From Hyphomicrobiales bacterium (GTDB lineage: Bacteria > Pseudomonadota > Alphaproteobacteria > Rhizobiales > Rhizobiaceae): 64,000 nucleotides of DNA. Below the pieces are notes generated by a model, which made no database searches, was not told the DNA's origin, and saw only the letters and a list, made by a program, of their open reading frames with translations. Where the stretch lies: NCBI GenBank assembly GCA_900473045.1, contig UCKS01000051.1:107573-171572 (forward strand), in the 5' to 3' direction. Positions 34,813 to 46,238 of the stretch are shown one piece after another; position 1 is the first letter of the stretch, and each line of letters starts with the position of its first letter. Both the position numbers and the translations under genes were made by a program.

Positions 34813-35724
34813 TTATTTCAGAAAACCGTTCTTCTTCAGAAAGTCTTCCGCAACCGCTTTTGCTGGCTCACCGCCAACCTGAACGCGACCGTTCAGGTCC
34901 TGCAGGGTGACCAGATCAAGCTTCTCGAACACCGGCTTCAGCAGTGTTTCGATCTCCGGATGGTCCTTGAGAACCGCCTCACGAATGATCGGGGCCGGCT
35001 GGTAGACAGGCTGCACCGCCTTGTCATCTTCCAGGACAACAAGGCCGGAAGGCGCGATGCCGCCATCCGTGCCGTAAACCATGGCGGCATTGGCACCGTT
35101 GGTCTGGTTGGCCGCAGCAGCGATCGTCGCCGCCGTGTCGCCGCCCGAAAGCGTGATCAGCTGGTCCGATTTCAGCGTGAAGCCATAGGTCGTCTGGAAT
35201 GCCGGCAGAGCTGCGGCCGAATTGACGAACTCTGATGAGGCCGCCAGCACCACTGTGCCGCCGCCTGCAACATATTTGCCGAAATCGCTGAAGGTCTTGA
35301 TGCTGCTGGCATCGGCCAGGTCCTTGCGCACCGCGACGGCCCAGGTGTTGTTGGCCGGCGACGGCGCCAGCCAGACGATCTTGTTGGCATCGTAGTCCAG
35401 CTTCTTGGCCTCGGCATAGCCCTTGGCCGCATCCTTCCAGAGCGGATCGTCGGCCTTCTCGAAGAAGAACGCGGCGTTGCCGGTATATTCCGGATAGATA
35501 TCGATTTCACCCGCGGTGATCGCCTTGCGCACGACAGGCGTGGCGCCAAGCTGCACCCGATCGGTCGTCTCGATATTGTTGGCCTTGAGAACGGCAAGGA
35601 TGATATTGCCGAGCACGCCGCCTTCCGTGTCGATCTTCGAGGACACGACGACCTGGGCATTGGCCGCAGCCGTGGAAACGAGCACGGCCAAGGCGGCCCC
35701 GATCAATGTTGTTTTCAGACGCAC
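34813..35724 (-). CDS. Osmoprotectant ABC substrate-binding protein (OsmF/YehZ-like)
   Basis: 303 aa. A signal peptide is visible (RLKTTLIGAALAVLVSTAAA ending NAQ), then the OpuAC-type fold: VVVSSKIDTEGGVLGNIILA, GEIDIYPEYTGNAAFFF, SPANNTWAVAVRKDLA and MVYGTDGGIAPSGLVVLEDD. GTG at 35724 is chosen because GGGAG sits 8 nt upstream and the signal peptide starts there; the frame is open to 36114 but runs through the tRNA-Ser gene. It is the first gene of the four-gene operon and binds a quaternary-amine type solute in the periplasm by family inference. Confidence 0.9.
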   Translation of the reverse strand: MRLKTTLIGAALAVLVSTAAANAQVVVSSKIDTEGGVLGNIILAVLKANNIETTDRVQLGATPVVRKAITAGEIDIYPEYTGNAAFFFEKADDPLWKDAAKGYAEAKKLDYDANKIVWLAPSPANNTWAVAVRKDLADASSIKTFSDFGKYVAGGGTVVLAASSEFVNSAAALPAFQTTYGFTLKSDQLITLSGGDTAATIAAAANQTNGANAAMVYGTDGGIAPSGLVVLEDDKAVQPVYQPAPIIREAVLKDHPEIETLLKPVFEKLDLVTLQDLNGRVQVGGEPAKAVAEDFLKKNGFLK

Positions 35725-35961
35725 GATAGTTCTCCCTTGAAACTGTTCACAATTTCTCCCACGCCTGCACGCATTCGTCGGGGCATAAACTGCCATATGT
35801 GGCGAGGTTCGGAGAAAAATAGAGCGCAGAAAAGCGAATTTGCACAGTCGGCGGATTGTGGAGCTTGCGGAGGTTACGACGACACAACGAAATACAATAT
35901 CCGCCACCGGATTGGGCCGCAGAACGGCATTCCGGATGAGCATAACAATGTCTTTGGGAAA

Positions 35962-36051
35962 TGGCGGAGAGGGTGGGATTTGAACCCACGATACCCTTGC
36001 AGGTATGCCGCATTTCGAGTGCGGTGCGTTCGACCACTCTGCCACCTCTCC
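35962..36051 (-). tRNA. tRNA-Ser(CGA)
   Basis: 90-nt class II tRNA with a long variable arm. The acceptor GGAGAGG (36051-36045) pairs with CCTCTCC (35972-35966), followed by discriminator G and an encoded CCA (35964-35962). The anticodon stem CCGCA/TGCGG holds the loop CTCGAAA, giving anticodon CGA (reads UCG). The T-arm GGGTTCAAATCCC is normal. Confidence 0.96.
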
Positions 36052-36339
36052 GGATATGCTGGTCGGCGCGTTTAGCGCGAGGCGGTTCATAGCGGCAGTT
36101 TTTGGCGAAGGCAAGGGGGTGGATCAAGGAAAATCAAGCGCATCCGCGTCTTTTACCTTGACAGTTTTGCCTGCTTCCAGTAATTCGCGACATCGAAGTG
36201 GTGTGGCATGTCCTCACCGCGCCGGGTTTCCATTGTGCCCGTTCACCGGCAAGGCCGACAAGGCTTTGTTATGTCCGACTGAAGAAAAAGACGGCCTCGC
36301 CTTGAGTGAAGAGCCGGAACGAACATGAAAGGATAAAAA

Positions 36340-36717
36340 ATGTTCGCAGTCATCAAAACAGGCGGTAAACAGTACCGCGTGGCAGCCAACGACGTTCTGA
36401 CGATTGAAAAATTGGAAGGCGCCGCAGGCGACAAGATTGAATTCACCGAGATCCTGATGGTCGGCGTCGGCGCCGATGCAACCATCGGTGCTCCGTTTGT
36501 CGAAGGTGCCGTTGTCAGCGCCGAAGTTGTGGAACATGGACGCGCCAAGAAGGTCATCGCCTTCAAGAAGCGCCGCCGCCAGAACTCGAAGCGCACCCGC
36601 GGTCACCGCCAGCACAACACGACTGTCCGCATCCTGGACATCGCTGCTGCTGCCGGCGCGAAGGCGAAGAAGGCTTCCAAGAAGTCCGACGACGCTGCCG
36701 CTGAAGCCGCAAACTGA
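36340..36717 (+). CDS. rplU: 50S ribosomal protein L21
   Basis: 125 aa. [20 protein letters not shown] is diagnostic of L21, as is [20 protein letters not shown] (23S rRNA contact). It is ~20 residues longer than E. coli L21 because of an Ala/Lys-rich C-terminal tail ([19 protein letters not shown]). It is followed 32 bp later by rpmA, the universal rplU-rpmA pair, and AAAGGA precedes the ATG. Confidence 0.97.
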   Translation: MFAVIKTGGKQYRVAANDVLTIEKLEGAAGDKIEFTEILMVGVGADATIGAPFVEGAVVSAEVVEHGRAKKVIAFKKRRRQNSKRTRGHRQHNTTVRILDIAAAAGAKAKKASKKSDDAAAEAAN

Positions 36718-36749
36718 GACACGGATCCAAGGTTTAAAGGAGAACACCC

Positions 36750-37019
36750 ATGGCACATAAAAAAGCTGGCGGTTCCTCGCGCAACGGTCGCGATTCACAG
36801 TCCAAGCGCCTCGGCGTGAAGAAGTTCGGTGGCGAAGTCGTCATTCCGGGCAACATTATTCTGCGTCAGCGCGGAACCCAGTGGCATCCGGGCGCCAATG
36901 TTGGCCTCGGCAAGGACCACACCATTTTTGCACTTACGGCCGGCAATGTGAACTACCGTACGAAGGCCAATGGCCGCGTGTACGTGTCTGTAATGCCGAA
37001 AGCCGAAGCAGCGGAATAA
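36750..37019 (+). CDS. rpmA: 50S ribosomal protein L27
   Basis: 89 aa. [20 protein letters not shown] is the flexible N-terminus that reaches the peptidyl-transferase centre; [20 protein letters not shown] and [10 protein letters not shown] complete the family pattern. No N-terminal cleavage extension (as in Firmicutes) is present. AAAGGAG lies 7 nt before the ATG. It ends the rplU-rpmA operon before a strong terminator. Confidence 0.97.
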   Translation: MAHKKAGGSSRNGRDSQSKRLGVKKFGGEVVIPGNIILRQRGTQWHPGANVGLGKDHTIFALTAGNVNYRTKANGRVYVSVMPKAEAAE

Positions 37020-37090
37020 GCCGGTAGCGCTCTTAAAACAGCCGGCGTCTCATCGACCCGGCTGACGCTTACCGTGTTCAGGCCAAGATC

Positions 37091-37128
37091 AAAAGGGGAG
37101 ATGGGGCAATGCCCGATCTCCCCTTTTT
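37091..37128 (+). terminator. Rho-independent terminator of rplU-rpmA
   Basis: AAAAGGGGAGAT (37091-37102) pairs with ATCTCCCCTTTT (37116-37127), and an inner GGGC-AAT-GCCC extends the hairpin; the T-run is part of the 3' arm. Confidence 0.9.
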
Positions 37129-37148
37129 CACGTCTTGGAGGACTGAAC

Positions 37149-37805
37149 ATGCAAAGCGAATTGTTGAGGGAGGGCCAATCACGGTCTCCCCGGGAAGATT
37201 CCCTGGAATCTTCTCAGGAACGGCTGCGGCCCCAACGGTCAAGGACCGATTGCCCGATATTGTTATCGCCCCGGCTCGTTTTGCGCGCGCCTCACGAAGA
37301 CGATATCGACGCCCTTGCCCATCTTGCCAACAACGCCAATATCGCCACCATGGTTTCGCGCATGCCGCACCCGTACACGGTGGCCGATGCTGCGGATTTC
37401 GTACGCCGTACGAAAACGGGCACGATTGGCAAGTGCGTCTATGCGATTACCAAAGCGGATAATGGCGCATTTCTCGGTTGCTGCGGTATCGAGCCGCATC
37501 CGGATGGCAAGACGGCGGAGCTCGGCTACTGGCTGGGCGAACCGCACTGGAACAAGGGTTATGCCACGGAGGCAGCCCAGGCGCTGACCGACATGGCCTT
37601 CCGCACCCGTGATATCGACCAGATCGATGCGCGCTGCCGGGTCATGAACGTCGCCTCGCGGCGGGTCATCCAGAAATGCGGCTTCCAGTTCCAGGGTTCC
37701 GGCATGGTCGATAGCCTGGCGCTCGGTGGGATGATGTCGGTCGAATGGTACCGGCTCGACCGCAAGACATGGATGTCGTTGCGCAGCTGGGGAGGTCTGA
37801 GATGA
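37149..37805 (+). CDS. GNAT-family N-acetyltransferase (RimJ/RimL-like), first of two
   Basis: 218 aa. After a ~40-residue hydrophilic head, the Acetyltransf_3 pattern appears: ILLSPRLVLRAPHEDDIDAL, GCCGIEPHPDGKTAELGYWL, the acetyl-CoA loop NKGYATEAAQALTDMAF, and NVASRRVIQKCGFQFQG. The ATG at 37149 has GGAGG; the frame is open to 37074, but that part crosses the rpmA terminator. The acceptor substrate is unknown. It overlaps the next GNAT gene by 4 bases. Confidence 0.85.
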   Translation: MQSELLREGQSRSPREDSLESSQERLRPQRSRTDCPILLSPRLVLRAPHEDDIDALAHLANNANIATMVSRMPHPYTVADAADFVRRTKTGTIGKCVYAITKADNGAFLGCCGIEPHPDGKTAELGYWLGEPHWNKGYATEAAQALTDMAFRTRDIDQIDARCRVMNVASRRVIQKCGFQFQGSGMVDSLALGGMMSVEWYRLDRKTWMSLRSWGGLR

Positions 37806-38383
37806 CCGCTCATCTGCGAGAACGGCCAAAGATTGCCGTTCGTCCCGATCCAGGCCCTTGCCCGGTCATCGAAACCGCACGGCTGATCCTGCGTCCACAC
37901 AAGCTGTCCGATGCCGATGCGATAGCGGAATCGCTTGCCGACTATCAGGTCTCGCGCATGCTGTCTCGGGTGCCTGTGCCCTATCACCGGCAGGATGCCC
38001 ACGACTGGCTGATCCGGCAGGGTTCGGGACTGATCGCTGGCTGGACGCTGGCGATCACCACGGGCGACGACGTCCATATCGGCTGCGTCGGCATCGAGCT
38101 CCTGCATGGCCAATGGCATCTCGGCTACTGGCTAAACCGCTACTACTGGGGCCGCGGCTATGCCAGCGAAGCGGCGCATGCGGCCATCGAGCGGTTCTTC
38201 CGGCGCATGCCGGCTATCGTGCTGCATTCCGGCGTGTTTGCCGACAATGCGGGATCGCTGAAGGTGCAGAAGAAGCTTGGTTTCGAGATCACCGGCTGCA
38301 GCCAGGTCTATGCTCTGGCCCGCAACAGCATGGTCAGCCATATCGAGACCATGATTACCGCAGGCGGTCTGCACCGGCCGTGA
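37802..38383 (+). CDS. GNAT-family N-acetyltransferase, second of two
   Basis: 193 aa. IETARLILRPHKLSDADAIA, IGCVGIELLHGQWHLGYWLN, the CoA-binding loop WGRGYASEAAHAAIERFF, and NAGSLKVQKKLGFEITG show the RimJ/RimL-like fold. The start at 37802 overlaps the previous stop (ATGA) and has GGGAGG upstream. The tandem GNAT pair between rpmA and obgE recurs in Rhizobiales. The two copies are homologous but clearly diverged. Confidence 0.87.
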   Translation: MTAHLRERPKIAVRPDPGPCPVIETARLILRPHKLSDADAIAESLADYQVSRMLSRVPVPYHRQDAHDWLIRQGSGLIAGWTLAITTGDDVHIGCVGIELLHGQWHLGYWLNRYYWGRGYASEAAHAAIERFFRRMPAIVLHSGVFADNAGSLKVQKKLGFEITGCSQVYALARNSMVSHIETMITAGGLHRP

Positions 38384-38392
38384 AGCAAGATG

Positions 38393-38424
38393 AAAAGCCC
38401 GCGGCGTCAAACCCGCGGGCTTTT
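38393..38424. terminator. Bidirectional Rho-independent terminator
   Basis: AAAAGCCCGCGG (38393-38404) and CCGCGGGCTTTT (38413-38424) form a perfect 12-bp stem with an 8-nt loop, with T-runs on both strands. It serves the GNAT genes (+) and the convergent endonuclease-like gene (-). Confidence 0.9.
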
Positions 38425-38429
38425 GCTTT

Positions 38430-40383
<1,954 letters not shown>

Positions 40384-40384
40384 C

Positions 40385-41554
40385 ATGACGCCGCAACGCA
40401 AACCGCTGGAAAAATACCGCCGGATTGTGATCAAGATCGGCTCCGCCCTGCTTGTGGATCGCAAGACGGGCCTGAAGAAGCAGTGGTTGAATGCCATGTG
40501 TGCCGATATCGCTGCGCTCAGAGCCAAGGGCGTCGACGTTCTCGTCGTCTCCTCCGGCGCCATCGCGCTTGGGCGCTCCGTGCTCGATCTCGCCCCCGGC
40601 GCGCTGAAGCTTGAGGAAAGCCAAGCTGCGGCGGCCGTCGGCCAGATCGCGCTGGCGCGTGCGTGGTCCGAGAGCCTGTCGGCGGACGAAATTGTTGCCG
40701 GGCAGATCCTCTTGACGCTTGGCGATACCGAGGAACGCCGCCGGTATCTCAACGCCCGCGCGACGATCAGCCAGCTCCTGAAGATGGGCGCCGTGCCGAT
40801 CATCAACGAGAACGACACCGTCGCCACCACCGAAATCCGTTATGGCGACAATGATCGTCTGGCAGCTCGCGTCGCCACCATGACCGGCGCCGATCTGCTC
40901 GTGCTTCTGTCCGATATCGACGGGCTCTATACCGCCCCGCCGCATCTCGATCCGGATGCGCAGTTCCTAGCGACCATCGCAGAAATCACGCCCGAGATCG
41001 AAGCGATGGCAGGCGGCGCCGCGTCCGAACTGTCGCGCGGCGGCATGCGCACCAAGATTGATGCCGGCAAGATCGCCACGGGCGCTGGTTGCGCCATGAT
41101 CATTGCGTCGGGCAAGGTCGATCATCCGTTGTCGGCAATCGGCGAAGGTGCCCGCTCCTCCTGGTTTGCGCCATCCGGCTCGCCGGTCACTGCGCGCAAA
41201 ACATGGATCGCCGGGCAGTTGCTGCCAGCTGGCAGCCTGACCATCGACACCGGTGCTGAAACAGCCCTTCGTTCCGGCAAGAGCCTGCTTCCGGCTGGCG
41301 TTCGCCAGGTGACAGGATCGTTCAGCCGCGGCGATACGATTGCCATCATCGGTGCGGAAGGCCGCGAAATTGCCCGCGGGCTGGCCGGTTATGATGCCGA
41401 CGAGGCCCGTCAGATCACCGGCAAGAAATCGGCGGAGATTGCCGTCATTCTCGGTTATGCCGGACGCGCCGCCATGGTGCATCGGGACGATATGGTCATG
41501 ACCGCATCCGCAAAGCGGGAGACGGATGCAGTGAGGAGCGACGCTCATGCTTGA
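40385..41554 (+). CDS. proB: Glutamate 5-kinase
   Basis: 389 aa. First step of proline synthesis: L-glutamate plus ATP to glutamyl-5-phosphate. It has an amino-acid kinase domain ([82 protein letters not shown]) and a C-terminal PUA domain (~285-370; [17 protein letters not shown]). It overlaps proA by 8 bases (41547-41554), indicating coupling. Confidence 0.96.
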   Translation: MTPQRKPLEKYRRIVIKIGSALLVDRKTGLKKQWLNAMCADIAALRAKGVDVLVVSSGAIALGRSVLDLAPGALKLEESQAAAAVGQIALARAWSESLSADEIVAGQILLTLGDTEERRRYLNARATISQLLKMGAVPIINENDTVATTEIRYGDNDRLAARVATMTGADLLVLLSDIDGLYTAPPHLDPDAQFLATIAEITPEIEAMAGGAASELSRGGMRTKIDAGKIATGAGCAMIIASGKVDHPLSAIGEGARSSWFAPSGSPVTARKTWIAGQLLPAGSLTIDTGAETALRSGKSLLPAGVRQVTGSFSRGDTIAIIGAEGREIARGLAGYDADEARQITGKKSAEIAVILGYAGRAAMVHRDDMVMTASAKRETDAVRSDAHA

Positions 41555-42827
41555 TGATGCGCGAAAGAAAGAAATCCAGGAATTGATGGCCGTGATCGGC
41601 CGCCAGGCACGCGCCGCCAGCCGGCCGCTGGCCACGGCATCCGCCGAGCGCAAGCATGCGGCCCTGATCAGCATGGCCAGCAATATCGTCACCCATAAGG
41701 ATGACATCCTTGCTGCCAACGCACTCGACCTCGAAAACGCCCGTGAAACTGGCGTCGCCGCCTCCTTTCTCGATCGGCTGACCCTTTCGGAAAATCGCGT
41801 GCTCGACATGGCCAATGCCATCCGTGCAATCGCCGAACTGCCCGATCCCGTCGGTGATATCATTGCCGAGTGGGACCGCCCCAACGGCCTGCATATCGAA
41901 CGGGTTCGCACACCGCTGGGCGTCATCGGCGTCATCTACGAAAGCCGTCCGAACGTGACGGCCGACGCGGGCGCGCTTTGCCTGAAGGCCGGCAATACCG
42001 TTATCCTGCGCGGTGGGTCCGACAGCCTGCATTCATCGCAGGCGATCCATGCCTGTATGGTTCAGGGGCTGAAGGATGCCGGGCTTCCAGTGCATGCGAT
42101 CCAGATGGTGCCGGTTTCTGACCGGTCAGCCGTCGGCGCCATGCTGACGGGTCTTGGCGGCTCGATCGACGTCATCGTTCCGCGTGGCGGCAAGAGCCTT
42201 GTTGCCCGTGTCCAGAACGAGGCGCGTGTACCGGTCTTTGCCCATCTGGAAGGTCTTTGCCACGTCTATGTCGATGCTTCCGCTGATCTGGAGATGGCGA
42301 AAAAGATCGCCGTCAACGCCAAGATGCGCCGTACCGGCATTTGCGGCTCGGCCGAAACGCTGCTGATCGACCGCGAGGCAAAGGACACATTCGTCCTGCC
42401 GCTGATCACTGCCCTCCGCGATGCCGGCTGCGAGGTCCGCGCCAGCGAGGATATCCGTGCCATGGTGCCGGGGCTGATTGCAGCGACCGAGGAAGACTGG
42501 GCAACCGAATATCTCGATGCGATCATTTCGGTGACGCTGGTCGATGGCATTGAAGGCGCAATCGATCATATATCGTCCTGGTCATCCGCCCACACGGAAG
42601 CCGTCATTGCCGAGGATCCGGATGTGGTCGAGCGCTTCTTCGCCGAGGTCGATTCGGCCATTCTCCTGCACAATGCCTCGACCCAGTTTGCCGATGGCGG
42701 CGAGTTCGGCATGGGCGGCGAGATCGGCATTGCCACCGGCAAGATGCACGCGCGCGGGCCAGTCGGCGTCGAACAGCTGACCTCTTTCAAATACAGGGTG
42801 CGCGGCACCGGTCAGGTCCGGCCGTAA
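41547..42827 (+). CDS. proA: Gamma-glutamyl phosphate reductase
   Basis: 426 aa. Second proline step: NADPH reduction of glutamyl phosphate to glutamate semialdehyde. ALDH-like fold: [58 protein letters not shown], the catalytic Cys in [14 protein letters not shown], and the end [19 protein letters not shown]. It is coupled to proB by overlap and followed at once by nadD. Confidence 0.96.
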   Translation: MLDDARKKEIQELMAVIGRQARAASRPLATASAERKHAALISMASNIVTHKDDILAANALDLENARETGVAASFLDRLTLSENRVLDMANAIRAIAELPDPVGDIIAEWDRPNGLHIERVRTPLGVIGVIYESRPNVTADAGALCLKAGNTVILRGGSDSLHSSQAIHACMVQGLKDAGLPVHAIQMVPVSDRSAVGAMLTGLGGSIDVIVPRGGKSLVARVQNEARVPVFAHLEGLCHVYVDASADLEMAKKIAVNAKMRRTGICGSAETLLIDREAKDTFVLPLITALRDAGCEVRASEDIRAMVPGLIAATEEDWATEYLDAIISVTLVDGIEGAIDHISSWSSAHTEAVIAEDPDVVERFFAEVDSAILLHNASTQFADGGEFGMGGEIGIATGKMHARGPVGVEQLTSFKYRVRGTGQVRP

Positions 42828-42828
42828 G

Positions 42829-43446
42829 GTGCAGACGGGCGACGTCGATCCGTTCTATCTGAAAATGCCCCATGTCGAGAACGGCATGACCGTCGGTTTG
42901 TTCGGTGGCTCATTCAATCCGCCGCATGATGGTCATGTACTTGTTGCCGATATCGCGTTGCGCCGGCTTGGGCTGGAGCAGCTCTGGTGGATGGTGACAC
43001 CGGGTAATCCGCTGAAGAGCCGCAACTCTCTGGCGCCACTTGCCGAGCGCATTGCGCTCAGCGAGAAAATCACTCACGATCCGCGCATCAAGGTGACAGC
43101 CTTCGAACAATCGCTCGGCCAGAGCTATACGGCGCGCACGCTGGAAAAAATCCGCGAACGAAATCGCGGCATCCATTTTGTCTGGATCATGGGCGCCGAC
43201 AATCTGAAGAATTTTCATCTCTGGCAGGACTGGCAGAAAATCGCCTGCACCTTCCCGATCGCCGTCATCGACCGTCCCGGCGATACCTTGTCCTATCTGT
43301 CTTCGAAGATGGCAAAAACCTTTGATTATGCGCGCGTTGACGAAGCCCATGCGGCAAGCCTAGCATGGCGCAAGGCCCCCGCCTGGACCTTCATTCACGG
43401 GCCACGCTCACCGCTGAGCTCCACCGCGCTGCGGGCGAAATCTTGA
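42829..43446 (+). CDS. nadD: Nicotinate-nucleotide adenylyltransferase
   Basis: 205 aa. It transfers AMP to nicotinate mononucleotide in NAD synthesis. The nucleotidyltransferase motif GLFGGSFNPPHDGH (T/H-x-G-H), WWMVTPGNPLKSR, FVWIMGADNLKNFHLWQDW and the C-terminal SSTALRAKS (ISSTxIR-like) are seen. GTG at 42829 lies 1 bp after the proA stop; ATG starts at 42871 or 42886 are alternatives. The obgE-proBA-nadD-rsfS-rlmH order is conserved in Rhizobiales. Confidence 0.94.
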   Translation: MQTGDVDPFYLKMPHVENGMTVGLFGGSFNPPHDGHVLVADIALRRLGLEQLWWMVTPGNPLKSRNSLAPLAERIALSEKITHDPRIKVTAFEQSLGQSYTARTLEKIRERNRGIHFVWIMGADNLKNFHLWQDWQKIACTFPIAVIDRPGDTLSYLSSKMAKTFDYARVDEAHAASLAWRKAPAWTFIHGPRSPLSSTALRAKS

Positions 43447-43552
43447 GTGCATATCAGCAATGATTAAGCGTCATTTATTTCTCGTGTCTTGAAACCTTAG
43501 GGTATTGGTGCCTACATTTAGAGTGCGGATCGAGCGACATTCGAATCGCATC

Positions 43553-43999
43553 ATGCCTGTTCTGTTCACCTGGAAAGGAAAACCTCTGACAACAGTACAC
43601 GCGAAGGGAAATGTCACCCGCATTTTCCCGCAAAGCCCGGAACGCAGCGACGAAGCCGCTGCCCGTGCTCTTCAGCTGGTTCTCGATAGTCTCGAGGACT
43701 CAAAGGCAGAAGATATTGTCACCATCAACATTGCCGGCAAATCGGCGCTGGGAGACTACATGGTCGTGGTCTCAGGGCGGTCGAGCAGGCATGTCATGGC
43801 GATCGCCGATCACCTGATCACCGATCTCAAGGACGGTGGCCAGGGTAACGCCCGTGTTGAAGGTCTGGAGACCGGCGACTGGGTATTGATCGACGGCGGC
43901 GACATCATCGTCCACGTCTTCCGCCCGGAAATCCGCGAGTTCTACAACATCGAAAAGATGTGGGCCGCGCCGGAGATGGAAGACGGTACATTGCACTGA
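43553..43999 (+). CDS. rsfS: Ribosomal silencing factor RsfS
   Basis: 148 aa from the ATG at 43553. RsfS binds L14 and blocks subunit joining when nutrients are low. Family blocks: VLDSLEDSKAEDIVTINIAG, KSALGDYMVVVSGRSSRHVM, GLETGDWVLIDGGDIIVHVF and EFYNIEKMWAAPEM. The region before TTVHAKG is not conserved in the family as I know it, and AAGGA lies 6 nt before an in-frame CTG at 43586, so translation may begin there (137 aa). It is followed by rlmH. Confidence 0.92.
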   Translation: MPVLFTWKGKPLTTVHAKGNVTRIFPQSPERSDEAAARALQLVLDSLEDSKAEDIVTINIAGKSALGDYMVVVSGRSSRHVMAIADHLITDLKDGGQGNARVEGLETGDWVLIDGGDIIVHVFRPEIREFYNIEKMWAAPEMEDGTLH

Positions 44000-44199
44000 A
44001 CGCACGGCGCCCCGACGGGGCGTTGGGCAGGAAGTGACACATTGGGATCCTGCAATGGTCGTGCAGGATAAGTTGTCCGATTGCGGCCGTTTGCAAATGA
44101 AGTCTAGCACCAGCGCTCCGCTGGGCCGATAGGAATGTGCCTCTCGCCGCAGATAAGACGGCGATGCTCTGACCGGCGTATTGAAATTAAGGAAATGAC

Positions 44200-44682
44200 A
44201 TGCGGGTTGGCCTCTTTGCCGTCGGGCGCCTCAAGGCTGGCCCGGAAAAGGACCTTGCGGCCCGTTATCTCGACCGCTTCGCCAAGACCGGCCCTGCAAT
44301 CGGCCTTGAGCTCTCGCGTATTGCCGAGGTCCCCGAAAGCCGGGGATCGAGCGCCGATACGCGTAAGCGCGAAGAGGCCGCCCAACTTGAAAAGTCACTA
44401 CCGGACGCCAGCCTGCTCATCCTGCTCGACGAACGCGGCAAGGCGCTTGATTCCGAAGGTTTTGCATCCCTCATTGGTTCGTTCCGCGATAGCGGCAAGC
44501 GTGACTTGACGATTGCGATCGGTGGCGCCGACGGGCTCGATCCTGCCCTTCATGTCAAGGCCGACGCTGTCATTTGCCTCGGCAAGATGACCTGGCCGCA
44601 TCAACTGGTGCGTATCCTGATCGCCGAGCAGCTTTATCGCGCCGTCACCATCCTTTCAGGCCATCCCTATCACCGGGTTTGA
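44200..44682 (+). CDS. rlmH: 23S rRNA (pseudouridine1915-N3)-methyltransferase
   Basis: 160 aa SPOUT methyltransferase modifying pseudouridine 1915 of 23S rRNA. MRVGLFAVGRLKAGPEKDLA, LLILLDERGKALDSEGFA, the SAM-binding knot TIAIGGADGLDPA, and the C-terminal LVRILIAEQLYRAVTILSGH PYHR ending are diagnostic. AAGGA precedes the ATG. It is separated from rsfS by 200 bp of non-coding sequence containing a small GC hairpin. Confidence 0.95.
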   Translation: MRVGLFAVGRLKAGPEKDLAARYLDRFAKTGPAIGLELSRIAEVPESRGSSADTRKREEAAQLEKSLPDASLLILLDERGKALDSEGFASLIGSFRDSGKRDLTIAIGGADGLDPALHVKADAVICLGKMTWPHQLVRILIAEQLYRAVTILSGHPYHRV

Positions 44683-44798
44683 AGAATGCGGTGTGCCGCC
44701 ATCTGGATGCCGCAATTGCCACGAATGGCTGTTGGCTGAAATAGCCAAATCAGCGTAGGGTTTTTTGCTTACAGAGACGGCTGACAGCGAATGGCGGA

Positions 44799-46238
44799 AT
44801 GACGACAGGGGCGGCAAAGCAGGCACGGGAAGAGCAGCCGGGAGACGCCGGATGGCTCTGTTTCCGCATGAGCCTTCTGGCCGCCGCTCTCCTTTTCGCC
44901 ACTGGCGCACCCGCCCAAACTCCGGAGACACCGGATCAGAGCCCGCAGGTAGCAGCCGGGCAGGCTCCGGCGCAAGTCGATCCCGCTGCAGAACTTGCGG
45001 TCAAACGCGACAGCACCCGCAGCGAACTGGAAGCCCTGTCGAAGACCATCACCCTGTCGAACGATCGTGCCGCGCAATTGCAGGCCGGGATCGCCGAGCT
45101 TGAGAAAACCAGTGAATCGCTACGGACGGCACTTGTCGATTCGGCCGGCAAACGCAAGGCATTGGAACAGCAGATCATCGACGGCGAAGAGAAGCTGACC
45201 ACCCTGAGAAGCAAGGAAGACGCCGTTCACGCCTCCCTGCGCGCCCGGCGCAGCGTGCTGGCCGAGGTTTTGGCAGCGCTGCAGCGCATGGGCCGCAATC
45301 CCCCGCCGGCGCTGCTCGTCACGCCGGAAGATGCGCTCGCCTCCGTGCGCAGCGCCATTCTGCTCGGCGCTGTCGTCCCCGGCATCCGTCACGAGACGGA
45401 AAACCTTGCAGCCGACCTCAAGGCGCTCGCCGGTGTTCGCAAGGAAATCGTCACCCAGAAGCAGGCGCTTGGCGACGACATGACGGCAAGGCTCGAGGAA
45501 GAGCGGCGCATGAACATGCTGATCGTTGAGAAACAGAAACTCAAGCAGCGCAGTGCCACCGAACTCGCCTCCGAACGTCGCAAGGCCGAACAGCTTGCAA
45601 CGCAGGCGACCAGTCTTGAGGGGCTGATCGGCTCGATCGAGAGCGAGATCACCTCTGCACGCGATGCAGCCGCCGCCGCCAAGGCCGAAGAGGAAAACCG
45701 CCGGCTGATGTCGGAGGCCCAGCGCAACGAAGCCCGCGAGCTGGCAAACAGCACCACGCCCGACAAAAACCGTATTGCGCCTGCATATGCGTTTTCGGAC
45801 TTGCAGAAAAAGCTTGTGCTTCCGGTTGCCGGATCGATCCTGCGCAAATTCGGCGACGCCGACGGCACGGGGCATTCCCTTCAGGGCATCATGCTCGAGA
45901 CCAATGCAGGGGCTTTGGTGACGGCGCCATCGGATGGCTGGATCGTTTTCGCCGGTACGTTTCGCAGCTACGGCCAGATGATCATCCTCAATCCCGGCGA
46001 CGGCTATCACGTCGTTCTCTCAGGTTTGGAAGGCGTGACGGTACAGCAGGGCCAATTCGTCGTCGCCGGTGAACCGCTCGGTACGATGGGTAACAAAAGA
46101 GTGGCGAGTGCCACAGCATTGGCGCTGGAAACAGAACGCCCGACGCTTTACATTGAATTCAGGAAAGACGGAAAACCGGTTGATTCCCGACCATGGTGGA
46201 CCGCAGCAGACACCGGAAAGGCACGCAATGATTCGTAG
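44799..46238 (+). CDS. EnvC-like murein hydrolase activator (degenerate LytM/M23 domain)
   Basis: 479 aa. An N-terminal signal/anchor follows a short basic lead (MSLLAAALLFATGAPAQ near 24-40), then long coiled coils (~60-170 and ~215-320), then a C-terminal LytM/M23 fold (~345-465). The M23 zinc site appears lost: TGHSLQGIMLET stands where HxxxD is expected, and YHVVLSGL where HxH is expected. This is the arrangement of EnvC-type activators, which open cell-wall amidases rather than cut peptidoglycan themselves. It overlaps the ctpA start by 11 bp and belongs to the envelope operon with ctpA. Confidence 0.88.
   Translation: MTTGAAKQAREEQPGDAGWLCFRMSLLAAALLFATGAPAQTPETPDQSPQVAAGQAPAQVDPAAELAVKRDSTRSELEALSKTITLSNDRAAQLQAGIAELEKTSESLRTALVDSAGKRKALEQQIIDGEEKLTTLRSKEDAVHASLRARRSVLAEVLAALQRMGRNPPPALLVTPEDALASVRSAILLGAVVPGIRHETENLAADLKALAGVRKEIVTQKQALGDDMTARLEEERRMNMLIVEKQKLKQRSATELASERRKAEQLATQATSLEGLIGSIESEITSARDAAAAAKAEEENRRLMSEAQRNEARELANSTTPDKNRIAPAYAFSDLQKKLVLPVAGSILRKFGDADGTGHSLQGIMLETNAGALVTAPSDGWIVFAGTFRSYGQMIILNPGDGYHVVLSGLEGVTVQQGQFVVAGEPLGTMGNKRVASATALALETERPTLYIEFRKDGKPVDSRPWWTAADTGKARNDS

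Noticed and set aside
35725..36114. N-terminal extension of the osmoprotectant binding protein
   Set aside because: The extended frame runs through tRNA-Ser(CGA), and the signal peptide starts at the GTG 35724, which has a good ribosome-binding site.
37074..37148. Longer start of the first GNAT protein
   Set aside because: The extension is encoded by the rpmA terminator hairpin; ATG 37149 has its own GGAGG.
44001..44022. GC hairpin after rsfS as a terminator
   Set aside because: The stem is only 6 bp and lacks a T-run; too weak to call.
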